DNA of 64,000 bases, from NCBI RefSeq assembly GCF_000715075.1, contig NC_134082.1:194297948-194361947 (forward strand), read 5' to 3'. Shown here piece by piece: positions 46,235 through 58,744 of this stretch (positions are counted from its first letter, which is position 1; each line of letters opens with the position of its first letter). The notes under the pieces were generated by a model that was not told the DNA's origin, searched no databases, and was given only the letters and a program-made list of their open reading frames with translations. Both the position numbers and the translations under genes were made by a program. The stretch is from Nicotiana tabacum. Taxonomy: Eukaryota; Streptophyta; Magnoliopsida; Solanales; Solanaceae.

Positions 46235-46470
46235 TCCACTCTTCCTCACTTGAGTCATTGCTATCAGCTTTGAGTACCATGTTCTTTTCTTTTTTTGGTT
46301 CTCTTCTTTCACTGTCTATCTTCCTCTTCATCTCGTAGGTCTTCAGATTTCCGACCAGATCTTCTATGGTCAGCTCCTACAAGTCCTTTGATTCAGTAAT
46401 AGCATTCACCTTGCTTTCCCAAGGGCTGGATCCCAACCTGGAACTTTGTGATCTCAAGGTTTTGTAAATG
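46235..46470 (-). pseudogene. gag: copia gag fragment embedded beside LTR sequence
   Basis: The minus strand reads WESKVNAITESKDL, a stop, ELTIEDLVGNLKTYEMKRK, then ERREPKKEKNMVLKAD and SNDSSEEE, a characteristic block of Solanaceae copia gag. It then runs without a break into LTR-type sequence. Only the C-terminal third of the gag domain is present. The position, between LTR-like segments, is abnormal. Confidence 0.65.
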
Positions 46471-46499
46471 TGTAACAGGTTCCTTATCTGGTTCTGGAT

Positions 46500-47125
46500 G
46501 GTAAGTTTGTTAGATCATCAAAACACAAAGTAAAGTACTTATGCCCAAGGTATTTGTAACCTATAAATTTTTCCCTTTTTGATGATGACAAACTTAGAAT
46601 TGATATTCCCTCTGAGAACCAGATCTCCACATTGTTCCCCCTATGAATCAGCCATATTCCCCAAGAGAACCAAACCTAAGGAGATGATCACAACTGGTTA
46701 CTTAAGACTGTTTGGCAAATCATCAAAACTCAAAGTACCATAACTTATCAATTTTTCCCTTTTTGATGAATGAGAAACCCATAATTATTCCCCTTGAGAA
46801 TCAGATTCCTTACGTGTACTGATCACATCTGGTCCATACCCAGTTTGTTGAGAAGGTTTGTCATCATCAAAACCTGACATAGTGTAACTTAGAGCAATTT
46901 CCCCCTTTTTGATGATGACAAATCCAAAATTAATATTCAAATTGAGAACCAGATTCCTCACATGTTTCCATGCGGATCAGACCTATAATTAACATATTAT
47001 CAGCAACTTTTCCCCTGCTAAGCAAAGCTATCTTTCATGCATAACACAACACATGAATTTGATTTTTTTTCCTTACCCAAGTTGACACCTCTATAACTTC
47101 CCCCTTTTGGCATCATCGAAAAGAA
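46500..47125 (-). repeat. repeated polypurine/LTR-start-like segments of the copia element
   Basis: Three or more copies (about 46,515-46,600, 46,690-46,785, 46,855-46,930, and a partial one near 47,098) of tttttgatgatgacaaa with a neighbouring cccttttt. On the minus strand these read tcatcatcaaaaaggggga, like copia polypurine tracts just upstream of LTRs. Spacing is about 160-190 bases. Confidence 0.5.
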
Positions 47126-47299
47126 GAACAGAAGAGGCACAGCAAAAAAGAAGTTCAGCAACATTAACTCATGCCACTTGGGCAACACAACATAAACAAT
47201 AACAAGAACAACAAGTGAATGTCATTGCACAAAATAGAGTGATTGCCCATAGTAGAGTAATTATAGTAAAAGCACAGTAGTTTCAACAATACATAATAT

Positions 47300-48878
47300 G
47301 ACAATTTAAACAACTAAAGTACCGAGGTCATCAAATATAGGGATCAAAAGAAGATAAGAATCCAAGGGAATTTGGAAGGAGTGAACGACATGGATCACTG
47401 GGCAAGAGGAAAAGTAAGGGGCTAAGGCCTTGATGAGCTTGTCCATTCGTTCATTTACTCTCCTTTGATCAATGATCATCTGCTCTACTTGTTTTCTCAA
47501 TCTTTCATTCTCACCCTTCAACTTAGTATTCTATTCTACCGAGGGTCTACGAGGACCTGGTGCTCAACCTATCTTAGTAGGCTAAACCATCAATCAGATC
47601 ACCAAAAATCTCCCAAGCTTCTTCTCATCAAGAACAAACTCAGTCCCATGCACATATAACATCAGAGTGTCACATAAAACATAGAACTTTTTACTTCTTC
47701 TTCATAAATGTTGGGTCTTGGAGGAACAAAGAGGTGATTCTATTTTTCGAACTCACCAATGTCAAGAAGTTCCTCCATTTTTTAGCAATTTCAGAGTCAA
47801 CACTCTGCCTAACAGCACTTTTTGAGACTTTAGAGTCTTCTACCTCCCCAAACTTGATAACTCAACCTTTTGATTCTGTAAGGAACCAAGTTCCTCACTT
47901 ACACTACCCTTTCTACCCTTGAGCTGCCATGTCTCCCTCTTTTTCTTCTCAATCTGTTCACCCTTGTCATCTGTTGCATATTTCTCAGCCAACTTTCTTT
48001 TCTTCATTGTTTTTTCAAAAATGGAGATTTTTTCACTTCATCCTCTCTTCCACAATCACCTTATCAGCAGGTTACACCACTTCATCATCAATTAGCCTAC
48101 TTTTCTCAATCCTTTTTACTGGATCAGAGGTTCATTTAAGCACAGAACCCAAGAGAAAAAGATCATCATTAGAATTAACATCCTAAGAAGGATTTTAGGG
48201 ACTGGGTCCCTCATTCAGTTCCCCTCTTTTTCGGCACATTCATCAATTCCTCCATCTTTTAGGCTTCTACAAACCCAAAAATAATTTTAGCCTCACGCTC
48301 TAGAATATAAGATCTACCCCGTTCCCTTTCAGTTAAACTCTCATCAAAATCTACCAAAGACTTCTTAGAGGTTTGATTTAGATAGAGTTAGAATTTTGGA
48401 AGGTGATAGAGTTAGGTTTACTTCTGACATTTTTGGGGAGAAGAATTTTTTTTAGACAAGGTTGATTTTGGTTTTGAAGAAAAGAATTGGTTTTAGTTGG
48501 GTGTAAGATAAAGAAGTGCCTTTTTTGGGGCAACGGGTCAGTTCAGAAAAGGTTTAACATTTTGGAATTCAAAAGTTAGGAGGAGGGGCAGGAGAAAGGC
48601 AGAAATAAATTAATGACATGACACTTCAGCAGCTTAAAAAGGCATATAAGTATTGGAGAAACTACTAACCTGAGTCACAGGAACCAGGTTCTTTGACGAT
48701 TTTTGAAACTTTTGAGCAAAGACTCCTAGAAGTGCAATGTCACTCTTACTTGTTTTTATCCTAAAACTGCCACGTGTGTATACTTGTAATAGTATAGATT
48801 TTGAGTTAGATGTCGCCAAAAAACACTTTTAGCATTGTACCTTTCCTTCTTAACATAGTCAATCATCGAGGGACCAAG
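47300..48878 (-). pseudogene. 3' region of the copia element, possible env-like/coiled-coil ORF remnant
   Basis: The best segment is 47,521-47,306 on the minus strand, starting MKGENERLRKQVEQMIID with heptad-spaced Leu, Val and Met, a likely coiled coil. Upstream (minus 47,900-47,600) decayed fragments such as WRNFL and SLFLQDPTF occur between stops. SIRE-type copia elements carry an extra ORF downstream of pol, and this lies in the corresponding place relative to the RNase H end at 63,688 once the inserted solo LTR is removed. Identification is weak. Confidence 0.35.
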
Positions 48879-50461
48879 TGTCATGACCCGGATTTTCCAT
48901 CCTCGGGAGTCGTGATGGCGCCTACTACTGTGAGCTAGGCAAGATAATTACGTGAACGATTTGCCCTTTTTACCCATTTTATATCCATTAACAATTTCGA
49001 AGTAATAACATTTAAACCGTAGAATTTAACATAAGCAGAAGAAAAATAATAAGCTATCTAAGAATATCTAATACAACTGTTTGAACCTCGACAACCCAGA
49101 ACTGGCATCATAGTTTTACAGACGGTCTAAGAATTCTACAATAAAGGTATGAATGAATTAAATACAACATTGTCTCTGGAAATATATGTAGAAACCGGAA
49201 AGTAGTTAGAAGGAGACATCAAGGCCTGCGTACGCCTACAGGACTACCTCGAGTCGCCTGATGAGCAAGAATTAGCAATCCCACTGTAGTGTGAAGTCTA
49301 CAACACGGGGAGATGCACAAAAGAGTGCAGAGTGTAGTATCAGCACAACCGACCCCATATGCTGGTAAGTGCCTAGCCTAACCTCGGCGAAGTAGTGACG
49401 AGGCTAGGACCAGACTACCAAATAAACCTGTGCAATATAGCGTACAAAAATTATAGGAAGCAGATAACAATGATGGCAATAATGACCAACCATGGGAGGG
49501 GGAAAACATGTTGCGTGGAAACATCGAGTAGTAACAGAAGAGCAACAAATAAATATGAGGATCACCACAGTCAATTGAAAATAAGAAGAGGAAATCATGT
49601 TGCGGGGTACAACAAGTATCAATAGGTTACCAACAATTTAGTGTAGAGAAACCGTAACACAGTTATCAATAAAAATTAGAAAATCAAACACAAGTGTACG
49701 GAATCACCCTTCGTGCTTTTACTCTCTCTCACCAAAACAATACACGACATTACCCTTCGTGCTTTAACACTCTCTAACCAAAACAATACACGGCATCACC
49801 CTTCGTGCTTTACGCTCTTCCTCACCCAAACAATAATCACAAGGCAAATAGGGTAAGAGAATTTATAACCTCGAAATAAAATCAAGTAACAACAGGAAAT
49901 CAATAAACAAACGTAAAGGACAACATAACTCAATTATCAGCAAAAATCAGGGAAAATCAAGGACTAGTGCACGACATCACCCTTCGTGCTTTTACTCTTG
50001 TCCTCACCATAAGAATCAGTACAATAGGCACAGAATGGTACATTGTGCGGCACGACATCACCCTTCATGCTTTACACTCTTTCCTCACCATGAAATCAAT
50101 TTGATAGGCACGGAATAGTACATCGTGCCGCACGGCATCACCCTTCGTGCTTTACACTCTTTCCTCATAAAACAAACAATGCACGACATCACCCTTCGTG
50201 CTTTAACTCTCTTCCTCACCCAAACAACAGTCACAAAGCAAGTAAATAAAGAAAATTTCAATAAGAATCCCAGCAAGGGAGCAACAAGTCAACAATTAAA
50301 TCCTGGCAAGGGAACAACATCAATAACATCAACATCCCGGCAAGGTAGATAACAATTAAATCAACAATATCCCGACAAGGGTAACAACATAATGATCTCT
50401 TTTCTTTCTCAATTTTTTATTTCACGATTCACTTCACAACTCGAGCCAATGCTCTAGAGGT

Positions 50462-50466
50462 TCAAT
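50462..50466. repeat. left target site duplication of element B
   Basis: tcaat directly before the TGTGATGACCC start; its partner is at 61,843-61,847. Confidence 0.9.
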
Positions 50467-51156
50467 TGTGATGACCCGGCCAGTCGTCTCATGAATTATT
50501 GCTCTGTTTTTCCCATTTCAGCTTCTTTACGCTTCGTTATCCGTGTTTTATGTGATCGGGTTGATTAGTTGAGTTCGGGGAGGATTCTGGTAAGAAATGA
50601 GACACTTAGTCTCTTTTAAGAAGACTTAAGTTGGAAAAGTCAACCGGATATTGACTTATGTGTTAGAGGGCTCGGATGTGAGTTCCGATGGTTCGGTTAG
50701 CTTTGGGAGGTGATTTGTGACTTAGGAGTGCGATCGAAATGGGTTTTGGAGTCGTAGAGAAGATTTAGGCCTGAATTGGCGAAATTGATATTTTGGCAAT
50801 TCCAGTTGATAGGAGAGATTTTGATATATGGGTCGGAATGGAATTCAGAGAGTTGCAATAGCTTCGTTGTATCATTTTGGACGTGTGTGCAAAATTTCAG
50901 GTCATACGGACGAAAATTTGATAGACTTTTTGATTGAAAGCATAATTTAAGAGTTCTTGGAGTTCTTAGGCTTGAATCTTATGTTAAATTGGTGATTTGA
51001 TGTTGTTGTGAGCATTCTGAAGTTTTGAGCAAGTTTGAACGATGTCGTGGGATGTGTTGGTATGATTGGTTTGAAGTTCTGGGGGTTCCGGGATGTTTTA
51101 GTGCGAAAATCATAGCTGTAGCAGGTTCAGAAGGGTTGCAGGCCCAAGAACTCACC

Positions 51157-51570
51157 CACGCTGTCCGCACAAAAATGAGTGCACCCGCGGTGAGTGCTGT
51201 ACGGACCGCACAAAAGCGGGCGCGGTCGTGGTAGGTGTCGCACGGACCGCACAAAAGGGGCCGCGGCCGCGGTGAAGAACATTTCCCGCTGGTTCAACTT
51301 CGGAAGCTCATATCTTTTGATCTACAAGGAATTTTGATGTGATTCAAAAACATAAGTTGTAACCCTTCGTGTCTAGTTTCCAGAAAGGAAAGGATATTGC
51401 AATTTAGACATCTGTAGAAAAGGTTATATCCAAAATACTATAGCATGTCACTATAGAGGAAGGCCTGTGTAGCTGCGGTTGTTTTTGCACGGACAGCACT
51501 GGCTTGTGCGGACCACGATCGATTTGGTGCAGCCCGCGGAGGCTGAAATCTGATGGGTACTCTATAAATA
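51157..51570 (+). promoter_or_regulatory. GC-rich segments and TATA box of B LTR
   Basis: Cgcggtgag, cggaccgcacaaaag and gccgcggccgcggtg words are repeated, then TATAAATA at 51,563-51,570. The 3' LTR repeats this (59,450-59,830; TATA at 59,850). The arrangement parallels family A although the surrounding sequence differs. Confidence 0.6.
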
Positions 51571-52744
51571 TGAGGTTTTGGGTTTTATTTAATATTTTGA
51601 CCTAGAGAGCTCGGATTTTGGCAATTTTTCGAAAGTTTTTCAAGAAATTCATCGGGGTAAGTGATTTTAACTCAGATTTGGCTAGAATACATGAATCTAT
51701 CACTGGATTCATCATTTAATTCGTGATTTGGATAAAATTTGGGAAGCAAAATTGTGAAACCTTGCAAAAATGTAAAAATAATTATTTGAAGGACCAAATG
51801 GTATCGGAATTGGATAATTTTGGTATGGTTAGACTTGTGAGGGTATGAGGATTCTGAAAATGTAAAATTTACCTGATTCCGAGACGTGGGCTTGGGGCTC
51901 GGGTTTTTGCTAATTTCGGGATTTTTGATATTTCTCGAATGTTTTCGCCTGGGTTTTGTTCCCTTGGCATATTGTGATGTATTCGTTCTGATTTTGGATA
52001 GATTCGACGCGCGTCGAGGCCAATTCGAGGGGCAAAGGCATCGCGAGCTAGAGAATTAGCCGATTCGAGGTGAGCAATGATTGTAAATGATGTCCTGAGG
52101 GTTTGAAACCCCGGATTTGCACATCGTAGTGCTATATTGATGTGAGACACGTGCTGGATGATGAGGTGGGGTCTTTTACAACAGGGGATTGTGACTTGGT
52201 CCGTCCCGATTGATAATTTTATCGCGTATTTGACTGAAATTCATTTGTTATCATCATGATTTGGGTTGATTGCCATATTTGGGATTCGTGTCAACTATTT
52301 GAACCTTTCGTGGATTTTTACCACTGTTTCCTCACTGCTTGACTTATTATTTGAACTCAGTCCTGTTGATATCTACCGTTTTACAAACTCAGCCACTTTT
52401 ACTCAGATTTGAAACTTAAATGATATTTCTACATCATGTTTTGGGCTGAGAACTACTGTTTTACTAATGCCCAAGGGGCTTATGATGATTTTTGGACTGA
52501 GTGAGGCCGGGGGCCATATGTGAGGATATGCTGAGTGATATGAGGCCGAGGGCTTGAGATACTTTATATGCCACGAGGTGGCTTGAGTGATGTGAGGTCG
52601 AGTGCCGATTGATGTAAGGCCGAGTGCCGAATGATGATTCCACGAGGTGGCTTGATATAGCGCTTGGGCCGTAAGGGGCCCCTCCGGAGTCTGCACAACC
52701 ACAGTGAGCGCGGGTACCCATTATTCTAAGTGATTGATACTATG

Positions 52745-52945
52745 TCCAAGGGGCTGATATGAGTGATTGTGAGGTAGTTCGAGGGGTTGATACTATTCTA
52801 AGAGTGAGCCCGAAGGGCTGTTACTGTTCTGATAGTGAGCCCGAGGGGCTGGCACTATTCTGATATTGAGCCCGAGGGGCTGGTTCTGTTGATATTATGC
52901 TCGAGGGGCGGTTTGTTGTACATGTTTTGCCCGAGGGGCTGTTTA
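52745..52945 (+). repeat. tandem cccgaggggctg array in B LTR
   Basis: Six or seven imperfect units of about 32 bases, each with gcccgaggggctg followed by t-rich spacer. The copy in the 3' LTR is at 61,025-61,225. Confidence 0.85.
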
Positions 52946-53561
52946 CATTTCTATCATTTTTGTTACTCACTTGTAAACTACTTGCTTTACTTGTTGTAAA
53001 AAGGGATTTTCACTTGATTTCTCACTGTTTTACTGTTTAAAGTGATTTTACTGCTTCAGTATGGAATGCCTTGTGTTTTTACGTGATTTCTTGCCTTCAA
53101 TCTTTATTTATTATTATTACTCACTAAGTCAGAGTACTCACATTACTCCCTGCACCGTGTGTGCAGATTCAGGCATAGTAGAGTCCGCACCTGAGCGCTG
53201 ATTCCTTCCAAGCTAGGCAGTGATTTGGAGTTACGAGGTAGCTGTTGACGTCCGCAGCCCCTTGTCTCTCTTATCCTCTATCATTTATGTTTTCTTCAGA
53301 CTGTTGTATCGGATTCCGTACTTTGTAGACCTATTGCAGATTCTGTAGTAGCTCATGACTTGTGACACCCCGGTTTGGGCTGTGTCGGGATGGTTTCCGG
53401 TGTTGTTATCGCTAAAGTTTCACAATTTATGAATATTATATCATATGTTATTACTGTTTATGATGATTAACTGTTTAAAAGAGTTGTTACATTTTGGTCT
53501 GGCTGGCCTTGTCTTCACGAGAGGCGCCATCATGACCCGGTTCGAGGATTGGGTCGTGACA

Positions 53562-53762
53562 AGTTGGTATCAGAGCCTAGGTTACTTAGGTCTCACGGGT
53601 CATGAGCAGGTTTAGTAGAGTCTCGCGGATCGGTACAGAGACGTCTGTATTTATCCTCGAGAAGCTGTAGAACCTTTAGGAAAAACTTCATATTCTTGAA
53701 ACTCATGTCGTGCGAACTTGTTAATCCAAGTGCTAAACTTCTATTATTCGATTCTCTCACAG
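53562..53762 (+). promoter_or_regulatory. primer site and conserved leader of element B
   Basis: TGGTATCAGAGCC at 53,565-53,577, perfect initiator tRNA-Met type. The leader has ggtctcac, ggtttagtagagtct, ggatcggtac and AGACGTCT, ending in ctctcacag directly before the gag ATG. Confidence 0.85.
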
Positions 53763-55230
53763 ATGGCGAGGACTCGCGCTACGGAACGAGGTGGACGACC
53801 ACTAATGCCACCCATTGAGGCCACCAGAGGTCGTGGACGCAGTCGTGGATGTGGCAGAGGCAGAGCAGCGAGGGCAGCACCTGTTGATCCACCAGCTGCC
53901 CCGACTCCGGATCAGGCTCCAGCTATGGATACTCCAACAGTACCAGTTCAGGCACCAGCTGTGCCCATCGTGATTCCGGATCTTCAGGAGTCCTTGGCAC
54001 AGATCTTATTAGTTTGCACTGGCCTGACTCAGGTAGTTTCAGCCACTACAACAGCAGCTACTTCACAGGCCGGGAGAGGCAATCAAACCCATGCTGCTCG
54101 CACACCTGAGCAGGTAGTGCAGGGACTGCAGACACCGGGGGCACCTCCAGCTCTGCCAGTTGCACCAGCTCAGGAGTTTGTTGTGCCAGTTATGCCAGAT
54201 GATGAGCAGCGTCGTCTTAAGAGGTTTGGTAGACTCCAGCCTCTGTCATTCAGTGGTGCCGAGGGCAAGGATGCCCAGGGTTTTCTTGATAAGTGTCAGC
54301 GGATGCTCCGTACAATAGGGATTCTTGAGACTAGTGGTGTGGCATTTACCACCTTTCAGTTTACTGGGGCTGTCTTCACATGTTGGGAGGCGTATGAGAG
54401 GCGTAGGCCGGTTGGAGCAGCTCCCCTTACTTGGTAGTAGTTATCCACTCTCTTCTTGGAGAAGTATGTACCGTAGTCCCGCAGAGAGGAGCTGCATAGA
54501 CAGTTGTGTGGTTGCGACAGGGGGATATGACTGTGTCATAGTATGAGTTGAGGTTTTCTGAGTTGGCTCGTCATGCCATTTGGATGGTTCCGACAGATTG
54601 TGAGAGGATCAGGAGATTTGTTGATGGCCTTAACTATCATCTCCGTATTCTTATGACCCGATAGAGGGTATTGGGTGCTACGTTCGAGGAGGTGGTCGAT
54701 ATCGCTCGTGAGATTAAGACGGTTCGCCGTCAGGATCGAGAGGAGAGGGAGGCCAAGAGGCCTCGAGGATCTGGCAGTTATAGTGGTGCTCCTTCGAGGG
54801 GCCAGTTCCAGCATGGTAGATATCTTTATTTCAGGCCTGCTCAGTCAGCCCGTCCAGAGTATCGCGGGGCATCTTCGGGACATGGTCATCATGGATCTCA
54901 GCGGGGCCAGTCATCACTCAGTGCCCTCCTAGCTCAGAGTTCATCTCGTGCCCCGTTGGCTCAGGGTTCTTCTATGCCTAGTGCATCAGTTGGTCACTCC
55001 GGTGCGAGGGGTTCCCTTTAGTCCCCTTCTCCAGCACCTGGGAGTTGTTTTGAGTGTAGAGAGTTTGGGCATGTGTGGAGGCAGTGTCCTCGTCGTGTTG
55101 CTAGTTCGTCCCAACAGAGGGGTCAGCCCTCGACTTCTGCTCCAGTTACTTCATCACCCGACCAGCCAGCTAGGGGTAGAGGTCAGGAAGCCAGGGGCTG
55201 CCCTAGAGGGGGAGGTCAATCAGGGGGCGG
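53763..55230 (+). pseudogene. gag: gag of element B (inactivated)
   Basis: It begins MARTRATERGG with an Arg/Gly-rich stretch (RGRGRSRGCGRGRAAR) and a Pro/Ala-rich linker. The gag domain follows (PLSFSGAEGKDAQGFLDKC). Two adjacent TAG codons at 54,435-54,440 end the first open part. A frameshift near 54,510 moves the rest to another frame (ELARHAIWMVP, then ATFEEVVDIAREI). The CCHC knuckle CFECREFGHVWRQC at about 55,052-55,093 has all four ligands, unlike A1 and A2. A Gly/Arg-rich tail follows. Confidence 0.9.
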
Positions 55231-55770
55231 TCAGGTCCATTTCTATGCACTCTCAGGCAGACCCGACGCCATTGCTTCAGATGCTGTCATTACAGGTATT
55301 GTTTCAGTCTGCCACAGAGATGCCTCTATATTATTTGATCCCGGTTCCACCTTTTCTTATATGTCATCATACTTTGCTCGTTATTTGGGTATGCCCCATG
55401 AGTTTCTTGCATTACCTGTTCATGTATCTACCCCTGTGGGCAATACTGTGGTTGTAGACCGTATGTACCGGCCATGTGTGGTGACTATTGGGGGTCTGGA
55501 GACCCGAGTAGATCTATTTATATTGAGCATGGTGGATTTTGATGTTATTTTGGGCATGGATTGGCTATCTCCGTGTCGTGCTATTCTAGACTGTCATGCT
55601 AAGACAGTCACTTTGGCTATGCCGGGTGTACCGCGGATCGAGTGGCGTGGTGTGACTGATTATGTTCCTAGTAGAGTGATATCCTTCTTAAAGGTCCAAC
55701 GTATGGTTGGGAAGGGTTGTCTTTCATATCTAACAGTTGTGAGGGATGTTGGAGCTGAGACTCCTAGTAT
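55231..55770 (+). pseudogene. pol: aspartic protease region of element B
   Basis: The frame open from 55,073 to 55,882 covers the knuckle, protease and the RT entry. The catalytic segment is LFDPGSTFSYMSSYFA, with the later segment DFDVILGMDWLSPC. No stop falls inside the protease, so this is its least damaged copy in the window. Confidence 0.87.
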
Positions 55771-57130
55771 CGATTCTGTCCCAGTTGTGAAGGATTTTCC
55801 CAATGTATTTCTTGCAGACCTGCCAGGCATGCCACCAGATAGGGATATTGATTTTGGTATTGACCTGGTGCCGGGCACTTAGCCCATTGCTATTCCGCCA
55901 TAGCGTATGGCACCAGCAGAGTTGAAGGAATTGAAAGAACAGCTTCAGGAACTCCTAGATAAGGGGTTCATTCGGCCTAGTGTGTCCTCTTGGGGTGCAC
56001 CGGTTTTGTTTATGAAGAAGAGGGATGGCACGATGAGAATGTGCATTGATTATAGGCAATTGATGAAAGTAACACTTAAGAACAAGTATCATTTGCCTCG
56101 CATGATGATTTATTTGATTAGCTTTAGGGAGCGAGGGTGTTCTCCAAGATTGATCTCCGTTCGGGTTATCACCAGTTGAAGATTAAGGATTCAGATATTC
56201 TTAAGACTGCTTTCAGGACTAGATATGGTCATTACGAGTTTCTTGTCATGTCTTTCGGGCTAACCAATGCCCCAACAACGTTCATGCATTTGATGAACAG
56301 TGTATTTCGGCCTTATCTGGATTCATTCGTTATTGTATTCATTGATGATATTCTGGTGTACTCGCTTAGTCTGGAGGAGCACGCGGAGCATTTGAGAGTT
56401 GTGTTGCAGAGATTGAGGGAGGAGAAGCTTTATGCAAAATTCTCCAAGTGTGAGTTTTGGCTCAGTACAATGGCTTTCTTGGGGCACGTGGTGTCCAGCG
56501 AGGGTATTCAGGTTGATCCGAAGAAGATAGAGGCGGTTCAGAGTTGGCCCAGACCGTCTTCAGCCACAGAGATTCGTAGCTTTCTTGGGTTGGCAGGCTA
56601 TTATCGCTGGTTTGTTCAGGGATTCTCATCTATGGCATCGCCCTTGACCAAGTTGACTCAAAAGGGTGTTCCATTTATATGGTCGGACGAGTGTGAGGAG
56701 AGCTTTCAGAAACTCAAGACAACCTTGACCACAGCCCCAGTATTGGTTTTGCCATCAGCTTCAGGTTCATATACCGTGTATTGTGATGCTTTGAGAGTTA
56801 GTATTGGTTGTGTATTGATGCAGGAGGGTAGAGTTACTGCTTATGCTTCTCGTCAGTTGAAGCCCCATGAGAAGAACTACCCGGTTCATAATTTGGAGTT
56901 GGCTGCTATAGTTCATGCATTGGAGATTTGGAGGCACTACTTGTACGGCGTATCTTGTAAGGTATTCACTGATCATCGCAGTCTTCAGCATTTGTTCAAG
57001 CAAAATAATCTTAATTTGAGGCAGTGGAGGTGGCTAGAGTTGCGAAAGGATTATGATATTACTATTCTGTATCATCCGGGAAAGGCCAATGTAGTGGCCG
57101 ATGCTTTGAGCTGAAAGGCAGTGAGTATGG
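55771..57130 (+). pseudogene. pol: reverse transcriptase and RNase H of element B
   Basis: RT entry [18 protein letters not shown] is followed by TAG at 55,880 and 55,901. After [16 protein letters not shown] a one-base deletion near 56,103 shifts the frame. From 56,137 a 325-codon open stretch covers the palm (FIDD at 56,338-56,349), [16 protein letters not shown] and all of RNase H ([26 protein letters not shown]), ending in TGA at 57,112. The rest of RT and RNase H is unusually well kept. Confidence 0.92.
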
Positions 57131-58400
57131 GAAGTTTGGCATATATTCCAGTTGGGGAGAGACCCCTTGCAGTTGATGTTCAGGCTTTGGCCAATCGGTT
57201 TGTGAGATTAGATATTTCGGAGCCTAGCCGAGTGTTGGCTTGTGTGGTTTCTCGATCTTCCTTACATGATCGCATCAGAGAGCGCTAGTATGATGATCCG
57301 CATTTGCTTGTCCTTAAGGACAGAGTTCAGCATGATGATGCCAGAGATGTGACTATAGGCGGTGATGGTGTATTGAGGATGCAACGCCGGATCTGTATGC
57401 CCAATGTGGATGGTCTCAGAGAGTTGATTCTAAAGGAGGCCCATAGCTTGTGGTATTCTATTCATCCGGGTGCCGTAAATATGTATCAGGATTTGAGGCA
57501 ACACTATTGGTGGAGGAGAATGAAGAAAGATATTGTGGGATTTGGAGCTCGGTGTCTCAACTGTCAGCAGGTGAAATATGAGCATTAGAGACCGGGTGGC
57601 TTGCTCCAGCATATGGTTATTCCCGAGTGGAAGTGGGAGAGAGTCACTATGGATTTTGTGAGTGGTCTTCCTCGTACTTTGAAGAAGTTCGATGCTATTT
57701 GGGTGATTGTGGATCGACTGACCAAGTCCACGCACTTCATTCCTGTGTGTACCACCTATTCGTCAGAGCGGTTGGCAGGGATTTATATCCGGGAGATTGT
57801 TTGGTTACATGGTGTTCTGATTTCCATCATCTCAGATAGAGGTACTCAGTTTACTTCGCAGTTTTGGAGAGCCATGCAGAGAGAGTTGGGTACTCAGGTA
57901 GAGTTAAGCACAGCATTTCATCCTCATACGGACGGACAGTCCGAGCGTACTATTCAGATATTGGAGGACATGTTGCATGCTTATGTCATTGATTTTGGAG
58001 GTTCATGGGATGAGCTTTTGCCACTTGCAGAGTTTGCCTACAACAACAACTACCAGTCGAGTATTCAGATGGCTCCGTATGAGACTTTGTACGGGAGGCG
58101 GTGTAGATCTCCAGTTGGTTGGTTCAAGCCCGGTCAGGCTAGGTTATTAGGGACAGATTTGGTTCAGGATGCCTTAGAGAAGGTGAAGGTGATTCAAGAG
58201 AGTCTTCGTACAACGCAGTCACGTTATAAGAGTTATGCAGACCGAAAGGTTTGGGGATGTGTCCTATATGGTGGGTGAGAAGGTCTTGTTGAAGGTTTCG
58301 CCCATGAAGGGTGTTATGAGATTTGGTAAGAAAGGAAAATTGAGTCCTCGGTTCATTGGGCCTTTTGAGGTGCTTTGAAGGATTGGGGAGGTGGCTTATG
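57131..58400 (+). pseudogene. pol: integrase of element B
   Basis: The zinc-binding part (EEAH-type helix, H-x-H, CLNCQQV) is followed by a stop at 57,586. From 57,601 a 225-codon stretch holds the core: Asp 57,652 in MDFVSGLP, Asp 57,835 in SDRGTQF, Glu 57,943 in GQSERT, with 35 residues between the last two. All catalytic residues are present. A frameshift near 58,245 separates it from [14 protein letters not shown], which is followed by a TGA. Confidence 0.92.
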
Positions 58401-58744
58401 AGCTTGTTTTGCCACCCAGCTTTTCGAGTGTGCATCCAGTATTTCATATTTCTATGCTCCGAAAGTATATTGGGATTCGTCTCATGTTTTGGACTTCAGC
58501 ACGGTTCAGTTGGATGATGATTTGACCTTTGATGTGGAGCCAGTAACTATTTTGGGTCGTCAGGTTCGGAAGTTGAGGTCAAAGGGTATAGCTTCAGTGA
58601 AAGTGCAGTGGAGAGGTCGGCCCGTGGAGGAGGCTACCTAAGAGACCGAGCGGGAGATGCAGAGCAGATATCCTCACCTATTCGAGGCTTCAGGTATGTT
58701 TCTTGACTCGTTTGAGGATGAACATTTGTTTAAGTTGGGGAGGA
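58401..58744 (+). pseudogene. pol: chromodomain end and polypurine tract of element B
   Basis: Fragments VHPVFHISMLRKY, VEPVTILGRQVRKLRSK, VKVQWRGRPVEEAT and QSRYPHLFE match the A2 C-terminus; a stop stands where A2 has Trp, and another frameshift lies near 58,470. The polypurine tract TTGGGGAGGA (58,735-58,744) abuts the 3' LTR. Confidence 0.8.

Larger units (their letters stand above)
50467..53561 (+). repeat. 5' LTR of element B
   Basis: TGTGATGACCC...GGGTCGTGACA, 3,095 bases. CpG-rich segments at 51,157-51,290 and 51,470-51,545 precede TATAAATA at 51,563. CCACGAGGTGG palindromic words occur at about 52,571 and 52,642, and a tandem array of cccgaggggctg units at 52,745-52,945. Confidence 0.95.

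Noticed and set aside
46051..46338. Frames on both strands in the copia LTR region
   Set aside because: They are gag-remnant and LTR sequence, not separate genes.
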